Source: Saitoella complicata NRRL Y-17804 | Lineage: Eukaryota; Ascomycota; Saitoellomycetes; Saitoellales; Saitoellaceae | Reading direction: 5' to 3' | Length of the DNA stretch: 64,000 nucleotides | NCBI RefSeq assembly: GCF_001661265.1 | Contig: NW_017567012.1 | Coordinates: 285,733-349,732 of the forward strand | Part shown: positions 19,896 through 29,379 of the stretch, one piece after another | Layout of the letters: each line of letters starts with the position of its first letter | Position numbering within the stretch: the first letter of the stretch is position 1 | The notes under the pieces: generated by a model | What the model was told of the DNA's origin: nothing | The model's database searches: none | Seen by the model: only the letters and a program-made list of their open reading frames with translations | Made by a program: the position numbers and the translations under genes

Positions 19896-22149
19896 ATGGC
19901 ATCAACATTCGAGAAGTCTGTGAAAGGTACGACCGGGACAGATCCCATGTTTGAGCGTAACACTGACCCGTTTGTACAGGAGCAACCAAGATCAAGGTAC
20001 AACAGCGAAACCTGGTGTTGGCCACGGCTGACTGATTCACTTGCTTATAGCTCGCAGCGCCAAAAGCAAAGTATGTCGAGCATATATTGATCGCGACGCA
20101 TTCTGGAGAGGCGGCAATGGCGGAGGTGTTTAGGGCTTTGAGCACGAGGTTGAGGGATGGGACGTGGACGGTACGTTGCGACTGCATACACCACGTCCAT
20201 CCATAGGCTTTGGGGATGCTGATGTGTGATCCGTAGGTTGTTTTCAAAGCGTTGATCGTTACCCATATGCTCGTCCGCGAAGGCGCCCGCGATGCAACCC
20301 TAACCTACCTTTCCAACTCTCCCCGCATCCTCACGATCAGCACCATCACTGCCGTCAATGAGCAAGGTCAGAATATTCAAGCATACGCGAAGTACCTGAG
20401 GGAGCGCGTGGTGGTGTATGCGGATGTGAAGGTGGATTACGTGAGGCAGAAGTATGATAAAGCTGGGGCGGGGAAGTTGAGGACGTTGAGTGTAGACAAG
20501 GGGTTGTTGAGGCATGTTGAAGGGGTGCAGAAGCAGATTGGGTGTTTGTTGAAGTGCAGGGTGCGTTGAGATACCGGTGCTGCTATGGGTCGGTGCTGAT
20601 TGTTGGCGCACAGTTCTTTCATGGGGATGTCGATAATGAGATCTCACTCACCGCGTTCCGGCTTCTTGTTGCCGATCTGCTCGCCCTTTTCCAGGCGATC
20701 AACGAAGGAGTGATCAACGTTTTAGGTACCTCATTTCCGATTTTGGACATGAATTCTCGCTAATTGAGGTACAGAACACTATTTCGAGATGTCCCGTTAC
20801 GACGCCGAACGTGCACTCGAGATCTACAAAGTCTTCGTGGACCAGACAGAGGGTGTGGTGGAGTACCTGAGTATCGCACGGAGTTTGGAAGGAAGCACGA
20901 GGTTGCAAATCCCGAATATCAAACATGTATGACTTTACGACGTCGGTCTACACAACTGCTAATGTCTGAGTTATAGGCTCCAACGTCGCTGTTGGCATCA
21001 CTTCAGGATTACTTGAAAGATCCTAACTTTGAACAAAACCGGGCTCAGTATCTCATCGATCAGGAGAAGAGGAGGACTGGGAAGTCTTCGTCGAAGGAGA
21101 AGCCTACGTTCATGGCACCAGCGACCACCTCGCCAACGCAGGCAGCACCCAACCCTTTTAACGCCTCGACCACCACATCACAGCCCGCGCAGAAGGGTGC
21201 TTTCGATATGGTCGACTTTTTTGCGTCGATTGAGAGCGAGCAGCAGACGATGTTCCCGAACCAAACTGGCGCAGCACCACCTCTCAGCAACCAGCTTGCA
21301 TACGCTCCGCCGCAGCAACCTCATCTGACTGGATTTGACTATCAGACAGCCGGAGGCTATGCACAGCCGCAGCAGATCGGCGTACAGGCAACTGGATACC
21401 AACCACAATCGCCCGTTCAGCAACAGTCGTACAACCCGTACCAACAACAGCAGCAACCACCGCTCCAGCCTCAACAGGTTGGTGTGCAACCGACGGGATA
21501 CAACCCCTACACCCAGCCTCAGAGTCCTCCGTCGAACGGACACGGTCTGGGTACGATACCGCAGAGTAACCCCTTCGGCGCGGTTACGCAGTCCCCTCCA
21601 CCAGCGCAACCCCAGTTTCAGGCCCCTCAGCAGCAATTTAGTCCTGTGCAACCACAGATGACGGGAAATTTGAATCCGTTTAGGCAATCTACGATGCCGC
21701 CTGCGCAGCCGAGTTTTCATCAGCAGTTCGCGAGTGAGCCTGGACCCGTAGTTATGGCGCCACAGGCAACTGGTCACACACGGACGAGCACGAACCCGTT
21801 CTCGGTACCACAGCGGTCGAGTACGCTCCCACCGCAGAGCACAACCAGTCCTGTTCAGCCTCCCCGGACGTTTAGTCCGCCGATGCTGTCGAGCGCGACC
21901 CTACAGCCGCAGATGACGGGGTCGAGTAACCCGTTCAGGCAGAGTATGGCACCGCAGATGACTGGGAGTCCGGCCCCGTTGCAAGCGCAGGCCACGGGCA
22001 GTACGAATCCGTTTAGGCAATTGACTGTGGGTATGGGGATGCAGGGAGCGTATGGGCAGGGACAGCAGATGCAGCCGTTGAGGCCGCAGGCTACGGCAGG
22101 TGGGTTGGAGAATTTGGAGACGATTCCAGTGTTTCCTAGGCAATACTAG
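19896..22149 (+). CDS. AP180/CALM clathrin adaptor (ANTH domain), Yap1801/1802 homologue
   Basis: Binds PI(4,5)P2 and clathrin at endocytic sites. Seven exons: 19896-19926, 19980-19996 (17 nt), 20051-20170, 20237-20560, 20614-20725, 20775-20926 and 20977-22149. The protein is about 642 aa. The ANTH domain is rebuilt only by splicing: SVKGATKIKLAAPKAKYVEH carries the lysines of the lipid-binding site, followed by FRLLVADLLALFQAINEGV and NVLEHYFEMSRYDAERALEI. The C-terminal half is Gln/Pro-rich with six NPF motifs (EH-domain ligands). It also holds seven copies of the Prk1/Ark1 kinase consensus [LIVM]xxQxTG, for example LQPQMTG and VGVQPTG. This matches yeast Yap1801/1802, which are Prk1-family substrates. 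Confidence 0.95.
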
Positions 22150-22395
22150 GCTGTCATGGGAGGGAACGATGTGTTGAAGGAGGGGGAAGGGAGTCATGGA
22201 CAATTAGTATAGATTAGCGTATGATATTAACACTCAATGGGATCGATACATCAATATAGTACCAGGTAAGAAAGATCATGGTGCACGGGCTAAACCTTAT
22301 CCCCTGACCGCATACCTGACGTACGTTGTACGTACGCTTCTCGAACTCCGCAGAAACCCAACGAAGGAACACCACCAGCACAACAAACCATTGTA

Positions 22396-22995
22396 ATGGC
22401 AGATCAGACTCCAGAACAGAAGGTACAAGACGAAGCTGCCCGTCAGAGGGAACAAGAAGAACAAGCTGCATTGCCTTACCAATGGCGACAAACACTGGCG
22501 GATGTGGATGTCGATGTTCCTATACCCAAGGGAACGAGAGGGAAGTTTGTCAATGTCGTGATTCGAAAACAGAGGATCAGTGTTGGGCTAAAAGGGCAAG
22601 AATCAATCATGGAGGTATATTTCCATGTGCATGTCAATTGCTCACAATGGACTGACACTGATAATGTACAGGGCTCCCTCCCCCACGAAATCAAACTCGA
22701 AGAGTCAACCTGGACAATCGAAGACCAATGCCTCCTCACCCTCCACCTTGAAAAGGTCAACAAAGCCCAATGGTGGCCACACGTCCTTACCCACCATCCC
22801 GCAATCAATGTCCAGGCCCTCGCACCGGAGAACTCGAAGTTGAGTGATTTGGATGGGGAGACAAGGGCGATGGTTGAGAAGATGATGTTTGAACAGAGGC
22901 AGAAGCAGGGGGAGGAGGCGAAGAAGAGGGAGGTATTGGAGAGGTTTAAGAGGGAGCATCCGGAGATGGATTTTAGTCAGGTAGAGATGGAATAG
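22396..22995 (+). CDS. nudC: NudC-family CS-domain protein
   Basis: Cytoplasmic co-chaperone for dynein/LIS1 in nuclear migration (Aspergillus NudC). Exons are 22396-22614 and 22672-22995, giving 180 aa, the usual fungal length. The CS domain runs from YQWRQTLADVDVDVPIP through LEESTWTIED and KAQWWPHVLTHHP. Removal of a 57-nt intron (22615-22671; gtatat..tgtacag) gives SIMEGSLPHEIK, matching family loop length. The intron is a multiple of three and has no stop, so the unspliced frame also reads through. The C-terminal helix (VEKMMFEQRQKQGEE...FKREHPEMDFS) is the classic NudC end. Confidence 0.95.
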   Translation: MADQTPEQKVQDEAARQREQEEQAALPYQWRQTLADVDVDVPIPKGTRGKFVNVVIRKQRISVGLKGQESIMEVYFHVHVNCSQWTDTDNVQGSLPHEIKLEESTWTIEDQCLLTLHLEKVNKAQWWPHVLTHHPAINVQALAPENSKLSDLDGETRAMVEKMMFEQRQKQGEEAKKREVLERFKREHPEMDFSQVEME

Positions 22996-23168
22996 GAGGA
23001 ATCTTGATACTCAATCAATCATTGCGTGAGAGAGGATCGTTCTGTGATATGGGACGGAAATTTTGAATTAATGCTTGTACCCTATGTTTAACTCATGGCG
23101 CATCTCGGGTATCACACGTGAAGCCCGGACCAGGCCCTAATGCTAAATATGCTATGCTACTCACTACT

Positions 23169-23474
23169 TCAGAGCCCAAATCGCTCAGTCAACATCTTCT
23201 CAATCTCATCCGCCTTCGCCTTCCCACGCGCTTCCCTTATAATATGTCCAAGCAAGAACTTGATCACCTTCACCTCTCCATTCCGTACTTGTTCCACCTG
23301 CTTTGGATACCCCTCCATGGCCTTATCGACGATGTCCGCTAATGCTCCAGTATCATATATCGCTTCCCCTCCCTTCTTCTTAAGAAAGGATTCTTGGGTG
23401 CTGCAAGTCTCCCGGAACTCTTCAGGCGAGATTTGCTCGTTTCGATTTATGCACGTCCATGCATTACGCTGCAC
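23169..23474 (-). pseudogene. Orphan C-terminal fragment of Glu-tRNA(Gln) amidotransferase subunit B (GatB/Pet112)
   Basis: About 100 codons end with a GatB/YqeY-type tail: ALADIVDKAMEGYPKQVEQV, EVKVIKFLLGHIIREARGKA and ADEIEKMLTERFGL. In GatB this segment is the last 60-80 residues of a protein of roughly 500 aa. Here the frame opens just after a TGA, has no ATG at its 5' end (a GTG is the first near-cognate codon), and the 400 bp upstream hold no recognisable GatB body before the LTO1 gene ends. A splice acceptor (gtgcag) at the 5' edge suggests it was an exon. Either a relic of a duplication or a rearranged gene; I favour a pseudogene. Confidence 0.55.
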
Positions 23475-23877
23475 GACCGCATTTCACTGAATCGCAACAC
23501 CCTTAAGAAGGGAATGGGACGGTTGAACGGGATGGGAGAGAGACGGACACATTGAAGCATACTGCGCCTATCTCTCCACGACTTTTTTCAGTCCATATCA
23601 CGGGGTTATAGATATGCTGGTGTACAACCTGCCCTTTGCGTCGTGGGTTCTCCAACCAGGTTCTGTGCCAGCTGATCCCAAGAGCGGTGGTGCACGGCGC
23701 TGCCGGCTTCTGGCGTATTCCCAGGACCCCATTCCCTTACGTACTGCAGATGCTCTCAGCGTTCAGCCGTGACCCACGGCCCACGAAGGGGCTCCTGCTG
23801 TCTTCGAGCGCCGCAGCGATTCGACGATGTGACATCTCGATGCCTTCCCGTAGGCCAATCCTCCATGAAGCCCTCGT
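23475..23877. other. 403-bp region between the GatB fragment and LTO1
   Basis: Should hold the 5' part of a GatB gene if the fragment were intact. All frames on the minus strand are interrupted or unlike GatB. Plus-strand frames look random. Confidence 0.5.
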
Positions 23878-24455
23878 TCAAAAATCCAACCCACCCTCCC
23901 CCTGCGCAGCAGCAATCTTTCTCTTCAAATCCCTCTCCCCACTCTCAATCTCCCCATCCACATCCTCCTCCCCATCAACCCCAACCAACCCTCTCCCACC
24001 CTCTCCCACGAGTGCACTGACAACCTTGACCTTATTCTTGATCTTGAGCCACAGCGTATCAAAGTCATCACCTTCACTGTTCTCCATAGGAACTTGGGCA
24101 AGGAGGGATTCGAGTTTCGCAAGTTGCCTCTCTGCCTTAGCGGGGACGGCGTCAGAGTTCAAGGAGGAGGAAGAGGGAGAGGAGAGGATAGCGCGCCAGA
24201 GAAGGCAGCGGCCAGAGATGATGCCTACATCACGGAAACGCTGGTAGGCATTCTCGAGGCCAAAACGGCGGCCCTCAATTTCGCCTTGGATCAACCCATC
24301 ATTATAACCTTGTTCGTAACCTTCCTTGTAGAACCTATAACATGGCTTATGTGATTAGCTCTGTGGAACGCAGCAGCAAACGGGAAAAGGGAGACGTACG
24401 ACTCCTCCAGGCTCAAGAGAGGATCAAACAGTTCGTCGACAGGCTGATTTGTCAT
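23878..24455 (-). CDS. LTO1: LTO1/ORAOV1-like protein (Yae1-Lto1 adaptor for ABCE1/Rli1 maturation)
   Basis: Lto1 with Yae1 delivers the ABC protein Rli1 to the cytosolic iron-sulfur machinery, which supports ribosome recycling. Exons are 24400-24455 and 23878-24334; intron 24335-24399 is 65 nt (gtacgt..ttatag). Splicing joins LFDPLLSLEESFYKEGY to EQGYNDGLIQGEIEGRRFG, the diagnostic deca-GX3 repeat (GYxxGxxxGxxxGRxFGLE). The protein is 170 aa. The C-terminus ends GLDF; in yeast Lto1 a terminal Trp binds the CIA complex, so this hydrophobic end may or may not act alike. It is divergent from MDM12 with 154 bp between starts. Confidence 0.88.
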
Positions 24456-24609
24456 GGTCAGGGTGATCGGTAATGAAATGAGAAATGCGTACCGGCAGAC
24501 AGCCGTTCATTACTGTCGTGGCTGGTGCTGTGGCTAATGCATACGTACGGTGCTGTACCGGTACGTCGATTACCGTAACCGTCCAACACCGACCGTTCTC
24601 TGTTGAACC
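24456..24609. promoter_or_regulatory. Shared divergent promoter, LTO1 / MDM12
   Basis: 154 bp between start codons. It contains repeated cgtacgg/ggtacg-like words (cgtacggtgctgtaccggtacg at about 24543-24564) that form an imperfect palindrome. No TATA box seen. Confidence 0.4.
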
Positions 24610-25704
24610 ATGTCCATCGAACTGAATTGGGACAAACTTGACCCGTCAATAGCGTTTTCTCTACGAGACATCATAAACGACAAGATCTCTTCTCTGCCCC
24701 TACCGAAGTTTCTTGCATCTCTTCATGTCAATTCCTTTGACGTCGGATCTACTGCACCTGAGATTGAAATAACAGATCTTGGAGACCCATATGCGGAGTT
24801 CTATGAAGACAACTATGATTCGGACCATGATGAACATGAGCGAAATGCCGCTGAGGCACGTGCAGTGATGGATTCAAGCACAGAGACATTGAGAGGAAGA
24901 GATGCGCCAGCACATGCTGCACAGTTGGATGGCGAGGACTTTGACATACGGTCGACTTCAACACAGCCCCCTCCCTACGATAATTCGCCTCAATCATCAC
25001 CAGAGAACACTCATGGGTTCCCACCGCATATGCCTTCACACACCAATTCACATCGCTCAACACCATCTTTATCGGGTATCTTTCCAATGCAACTACCACG
25101 ATCAAGCACACTCCATTATTTCCACCCCCTCGCTCGGCAAACTGCCGGCCTTAACTCTGGTCTCTCAACACCAGGATGGGGCGCACCACAAGCACAATCT
25201 CCCGAAGCGAGTGAACCAGATGAGCATGTCCAACCAGCAAGACCAAGAATTACTCCAGCAGAGGCGGAGGCACGGCGGAGAGTGGAGGACGTCCAAATTG
25301 TTGCGAAGGTACGATGGAAGACTGAAGCCATTCGGATGTCAATATCGGCAGAACTGGTAATCAACTACCCTTCAGCAGCCTTCGTCACACTTCCTCTTTC
25401 TCTAACGTTGACCTCATTGACTTTTGAGGGTACTGCGATCATAACATACATGTCTGGTTCATCAGGCCGTCGTGTACACTTCTGTTTTGTGGAAGAAGGC
25501 CATCCTGATGCAGCAATAGGGGCTTCACAAAGCCCAACAGTGGGTGAGATTTTGAGGGATATCAAGATTGAGTCGGAGATTGGTGAGAAGGAGAAGGGAG
25601 TGTTGAAGAATGTGGGGAAGGTTGAGAGGTTCCTGTTGGAAAGATTGCGGAGGGTTGTGGATGAAGAGTTTGTGTTCCCAAGCTTCTACACATTCCTCTT
25701 ATGA
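24610..25704 (+). CDS. MDM12: Mdm12, ERMES complex subunit (SMP domain)
   Basis: Soluble bridge between Mmm1 (ER) and Mdm34/Mdm10 (mitochondria) that carries phospholipids at contact sites. The N-terminus MSIELNWDKL...FLASLHVNSFDVGSTAPEIEITDLGDPYAEFYED is the highly conserved Mdm12 start of the SMP fold. The fold resumes after a disordered insert (about residues 85-220): VEDVQIVAKVRWKTEAIRMS, VTLPLSLTLTSLTFEGTAII and KNVGKVERFLLERLRRVVDEEFVFPSF. The protein is 364 aa in a single exon, within the family range. The Ser/Pro-rich insert is typical of filamentous fungi. Confidence 0.96.
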   Translation: MSIELNWDKLDPSIAFSLRDIINDKISSLPLPKFLASLHVNSFDVGSTAPEIEITDLGDPYAEFYEDNYDSDHDEHERNAAEARAVMDSSTETLRGRDAPAHAAQLDGEDFDIRSTSTQPPPYDNSPQSSPENTHGFPPHMPSHTNSHRSTPSLSGIFPMQLPRSSTLHYFHPLARQTAGLNSGLSTPGWGAPQAQSPEASEPDEHVQPARPRITPAEAEARRRVEDVQIVAKVRWKTEAIRMSISAELVINYPSAAFVTLPLSLTLTSLTFEGTAIITYMSGSSGRRVHFCFVEEGHPDAAIGASQSPTVGEILRDIKIESEIGEKEKGVLKNVGKVERFLLERLRRVVDEEFVFPSFYTFLL

Positions 25705-26065
25705 GACGGACGTTCGGTATACAGGGCGGAGTTCACATTGCACGATCTCATAATTTTGGGTGTTTGCCCTCCACACATCCGGATTCCAACTATCGATCAT
25801 TAGGGTTGTGGCTGGTGAGCGGCTAGTGGGGCCGATGCACACAACGAAAACAAGGACGCTGTCAAACCATCATAGAGGACGAGACCGGCATTTATTCGCG
25901 TTCAGGAGGAAGCGTTATTGTCTTTTAAGCAGAGTATTCGACCGGATCAATAGGCGTTCAAGCGGTGGACGAAGACTGGCACGGCTGCTATTGTGTGGAA
26001 TCGGGCGACTCACATACGCGAAAAGCTTATTCAACGCTTCTTATACACCATAGTTCGTCAGCAAG
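25705..26065. other. 361-bp intergenic region
   Basis: Between MDM12 and the kelch-BTB gene, same strand. An open frame across it starts with no conserved sequence and I see no gene. Confidence 0.5.
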
Positions 26066-28255
26066 ATGCAATCCCTGGCAGATCTAACGTCCTCCTCCCG
26101 CCTCACAACGGGTGATATCCCACCACCCCTCGTCGGCGCAACAACAACCGTCGTCGGCCACCATGTCTACGTCTTCGGCGGCCGCCTCGTAACAACCCGC
26201 CGCATGACCTCTGATATCTACGTCCTCGACCTCCGCACAAGTATCTGGACCCGAATCATCGAGTCTAGCGCTCCACCCCACGCCCCGAAACCCAGATACT
26301 TTCACAGTACGAATCTTTGGCAGGAGTATTTGGTCATTTTTGGAGGAATGTCGACGAGTCGGAATACGGTTGATGGGTTGTGCGTGTTGAATGATGTTGT
26401 GCTGTTTCATTTGCGGACACATACCTGGCGGATCATCGAGCCTGGTCCAGATTCTGGACCTCATGCCCCGAAGCCGCGGTATGCGCATCTCAGCGCTGTG
26501 AGTGGTGGGAATTTGATCGTTGTCGGTGGACAAGATCTGACGAATAACTACGTTGAGCAGATCAACGCATTTGATTTGCAGACTTTGACGTGGACCTCTA
26601 GTCGTCCTTGCGAGAAACATTGCGGCGCGTATCGTTCCGTCGCGATGTGTGCACAGTTCGTGTCGAATGAGCAGCTGTACCCTGATGATGCGGGTACCGA
26701 ACACGAGAAGTTGGGATCCTTGGATTCGCTCGCGAGTCCGACTATCTCGATTGCGTCGAGTTCGAATATCCGACCTCCGAATAGCCGGGGACGAAGTTTC
26801 AGTATCGGAACAAGTGGGCAATCTGAACCAGGTAGTGCAGGCATTGTGACGCATACCACACCTACCGACACGTTCTTTACACAAGTTTCCCCGCGACCGA
26901 TTCCGCCACGACTGTCGAATCCGATATATATCTACTCGAATTATAATTTTGCGGATGTGCAGCGAGAACTGCAAGTTTTGCCGCCGATTTTGGGGAAGGA
27001 GTATCCGGTAGAGGATATTTCGCACAAGATGGGTGGGAGTGCTTTGCCACCTGGTCTTCGATTTCCGAATGGTGCGGTGATTGGGAATTGGGCGGTGCTC
27101 GGCGGAACGTATCTTACCAACTCATCGCAAACTTATTCACTATGGGCACTTGATTTGAACACTTACCAATGGCAACGTCTTGATACCGGTTCTGTCTTCG
27201 CCTCTGGTTCATGGAACAGGGGTGTTTTGTGTTATGACCTCAACGCCTTCGTCGTCTTCGGAAATCGCGAGAGATCATTGGTGGAGGACTACAACCACCG
27301 CCAAACAAACTTCGACCACATAACCCTCATCGACCTCGAATCATTCGGAATCTACCAACCACCTCAACTTGAACACTCACCCCTCGCTCAATCCGTTGGG
27401 TTATCCATGCTCAATGACACGGGGCTGGCGGATATGGAGGTCTTGACGTTGGATGGGAAGAGGATACCGTGTTGTCAGCGAGTGTTGGCGACACGATGGC
27501 CGAGGTTCAACGAGATTTTTGCGGAGGCGAGTACTAACAATCAGTTACGTCTTGCTGCGTCAGCACAACAAGCTCTACAACAAGGTGGGGGCCGGAAGGG
27601 AAGTGGTGCGAGTTTGAACTCATTGCCACCCATGCCGCTCTCCCCTTCCTTCCTCGCTTCCACGAACCCTAGGGTGTTGTATTTACCGCACCCATATACT
27701 GTGGCGCACGCATTCCTCCAATACCTCTACACCGAATCCCTAACCGCCCACCCCTCCCAACTCATCCCCCAAACCCTCTCCGCCCTCCTCGTCTTCTCCC
27801 GCGTCTACGGACCCGAGAACCTCGGCTCCCTTGCTGCTGATCAACTCCACCGTCAACTCGGAATGGGAACGGCGGCGATGACGTATGAAGCTGCGGCACT
27901 CACGGGGAGACGGGGTTTGCAGATCCGGAGTTTGAAGGTGATGATTTTGGCGAAGAAGTCGTTGATGGAACAGAAGAGGCAGGGGTCGGAGAGTGCGAGT
28001 TCGGGGGGTGGGGGAAGCAGGAGGGGGAGTGAGGCTGTTTCCGTATCAGCACAAACTGGAGGAGCAGAGATAGCGAAGGGTCATTCGGGGGTTAAGGCTG
28101 ATAGTACGACGACCAGTCGGAAGCAGAGTTTGGCGCCGGTTGCACCTATGTCGATGGGTATGACGCCGTTGGGCCATGTTGCGAGGGAGGATAGTCCAAG
28201 GAGGGGGACAGAAGAGGGAAGTTTGATCGATGCTACGCGGAGGATGAACATTTGA
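26066..28255 (+). CDS. Kelch-repeat and BTB-domain protein, possibly Ral2-like
   Basis: Single-exon protein of 729 aa. Kelch blades occupy about residues 20-330: VVGHHVYVFGGRLVTTRRMTSD, YLVIFGGMSTSRN, PKPRYAHLSAV followed by IVVGGQD, and NWAVLGGTYLTNSSQ. A BTB-like domain follows (about 455-610): ADMEVLTLDGKRIPCCQRVLATRWPRF, then YLPHPYTVAHAFLQYLYTESL. A disordered basic tail (SRRGSEA, SRKQSLAP) ends the protein. In fission yeast, Ral2 has kelch repeats and helps activate Ras1; filamentous fungi have kelch-BTB relatives. The Ral2 link is tentative. It could also be a Cul3 substrate adaptor, since BTB proteins often are. Confidence 0.82.
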   Translation: MQSLADLTSSSRLTTGDIPPPLVGATTTVVGHHVYVFGGRLVTTRRMTSDIYVLDLRTSIWTRIIESSAPPHAPKPRYFHSTNLWQEYLVIFGGMSTSRNTVDGLCVLNDVVLFHLRTHTWRIIEPGPDSGPHAPKPRYAHLSAVSGGNLIVVGGQDLTNNYVEQINAFDLQTLTWTSSRPCEKHCGAYRSVAMCAQFVSNEQLYPDDAGTEHEKLGSLDSLASPTISIASSSNIRPPNSRGRSFSIGTSGQSEPGSAGIVTHTTPTDTFFTQVSPRPIPPRLSNPIYIYSNYNFADVQRELQVLPPILGKEYPVEDISHKMGGSALPPGLRFPNGAVIGNWAVLGGTYLTNSSQTYSLWALDLNTYQWQRLDTGSVFASGSWNRGVLCYDLNAFVVFGNRERSLVEDYNHRQTNFDHITLIDLESFGIYQPPQLEHSPLAQSVGLSMLNDTGLADMEVLTLDGKRIPCCQRVLATRWPRFNEIFAEASTNNQLRLAASAQQALQQGGGRKGSGASLNSLPPMPLSPSFLASTNPRVLYLPHPYTVAHAFLQYLYTESLTAHPSQLIPQTLSALLVFSRVYGPENLGSLAADQLHRQLGMGTAAMTYEAAALTGRRGLQIRSLKVMILAKKSLMEQKRQGSESASSGGGGSRRGSEAVSVSAQTGGAEIAKGHSGVKADSTTTSRKQSLAPVAPMSMGMTPLGHVAREDSPRRGTEEGSLIDATRRMNI

Positions 28256-28548
28256 GAAGGGAAAGGTTCAGGCCGTCGGCGATATGGTTTATCAAGTGGA
28301 AGGAAGGCGGAATCAGGCAAAAGCAAACGTAGGCACGATATTTTTGGCGTTTCTTTTTACAGATATCAAATTGCAAAATACCTATAGGAATTAAAGGACC
28401 AGGTCATTCCTACGTTCAAAAGTCGTGATCATTGGTTCTCCCGGGTGGTCGCCGTGACGTCTTTCATCATGCTCTGCAAGGCGCCGACCCCAGAAAATCC
28501 TACGAAGGCGAAAACAAAGCACGAAACGCAAATAATAAAGGAATCATC

Positions 28549-29180
28549 ATGGGTGGAGCAGCATCAAAACAAGCACGGAACGTCGGATCAAAGACCCTTC
28601 AATACCCCAAACGCAGCCCACCTGCACCGGGCGGTTTGAACAGCGTCGTCCACGAACCCAAAGTCCACGGCGCCGCAGAGGCAGCGGCGGTAAGGCCGGC
28701 ACAAGACACGATCTCGAGAACGAAAGATCAGAGAATCAGAGATGATGGACAGGATCCGCACTTCCTGGCGAAACTGAGGCAGTTGGGAGCTGTGGATGTT
28801 AACGCGCTGAGTCCGCATAAGCCTCTGCCCGAGAAGGTACCAAGAGTCTCTCAATAAAACAGAAGCAGTGTTCTGATCTCTTAGCACAGGTTTCTCTCTC
28901 GAGAAGTATTCTCCAAAACCGTTCCAAGATTCACGACGCCGCGACAGCCGATCACGAAGACTACGGACGACAACACACAACGACAGACATCCACACGATC
29001 CGGGATATTCTCGAGATGCGGAAGAGAGGAAGTCAAGCTGAGAAGATCGCGAAGGAGTTTGGCGTCGAGGTTGGGGTAGTGGAGAAGGTGCTGGGTGGGA
29101 GAGTCAATGTGCCGACGCATGTGAGCCCGCCTGAGAAGAAGACTGGGAGGATTCAGACGGCGTGGGTTGAGAGCGTGTAA
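28549..29180 (+). CDS. Small conserved protein with N-myristoylation-type start (MGGAASK), function unknown
   Basis: Exons are 28549-28836 and 28890-29180 (intron 53 nt, gtacca..gcacag), giving 192 aa. The start MGGAASKQAR fits the N-myristoyltransferase consensus (Gly2, Ser6, Lys7). Then come a Pro-rich basic stretch, IRDDGQDPHFLAKLRQLGAV (a motif I recall in unnamed fungal proteins), and a C-terminal helical domain: DIHTIRDILEMRKRGSQAEKIAKEFGVEVGVVEKVL. That part has a helix-turn-helix-like look (EKIAKEFGVEVGVVEKVLGG), though with a lipidated start DNA binding seems unlikely. Some similar fungal proteins are suggested to be mitochondrial. I do not know the function. Confidence 0.75.
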
Positions 29181-29379
29181 CGTCGAGTGAGAGGCTTACG
29201 GAAAGACAGGGGCGTGTAAGCTATAGACTTTGAAGGCTGAATTGTGCGAAGGGGCTTCATTCATCAGCTTATAACGGAAGGTTTTGTACCAAATCCTCGA
29301 GGCTTCTGAAGGAGATCCTGGCATATTCATGTATGATAACCTTGCTCCATGGCCAGAGAACTGCACAATGCGTATCACT

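Noticed and set aside
23636-24247. Long plus-strand frame opposite LTO1
   Set aside because: It runs antisense to the spliced LTO1 coding exon, with Ser/Pro composition expected from the reverse of that exon, and no domain.
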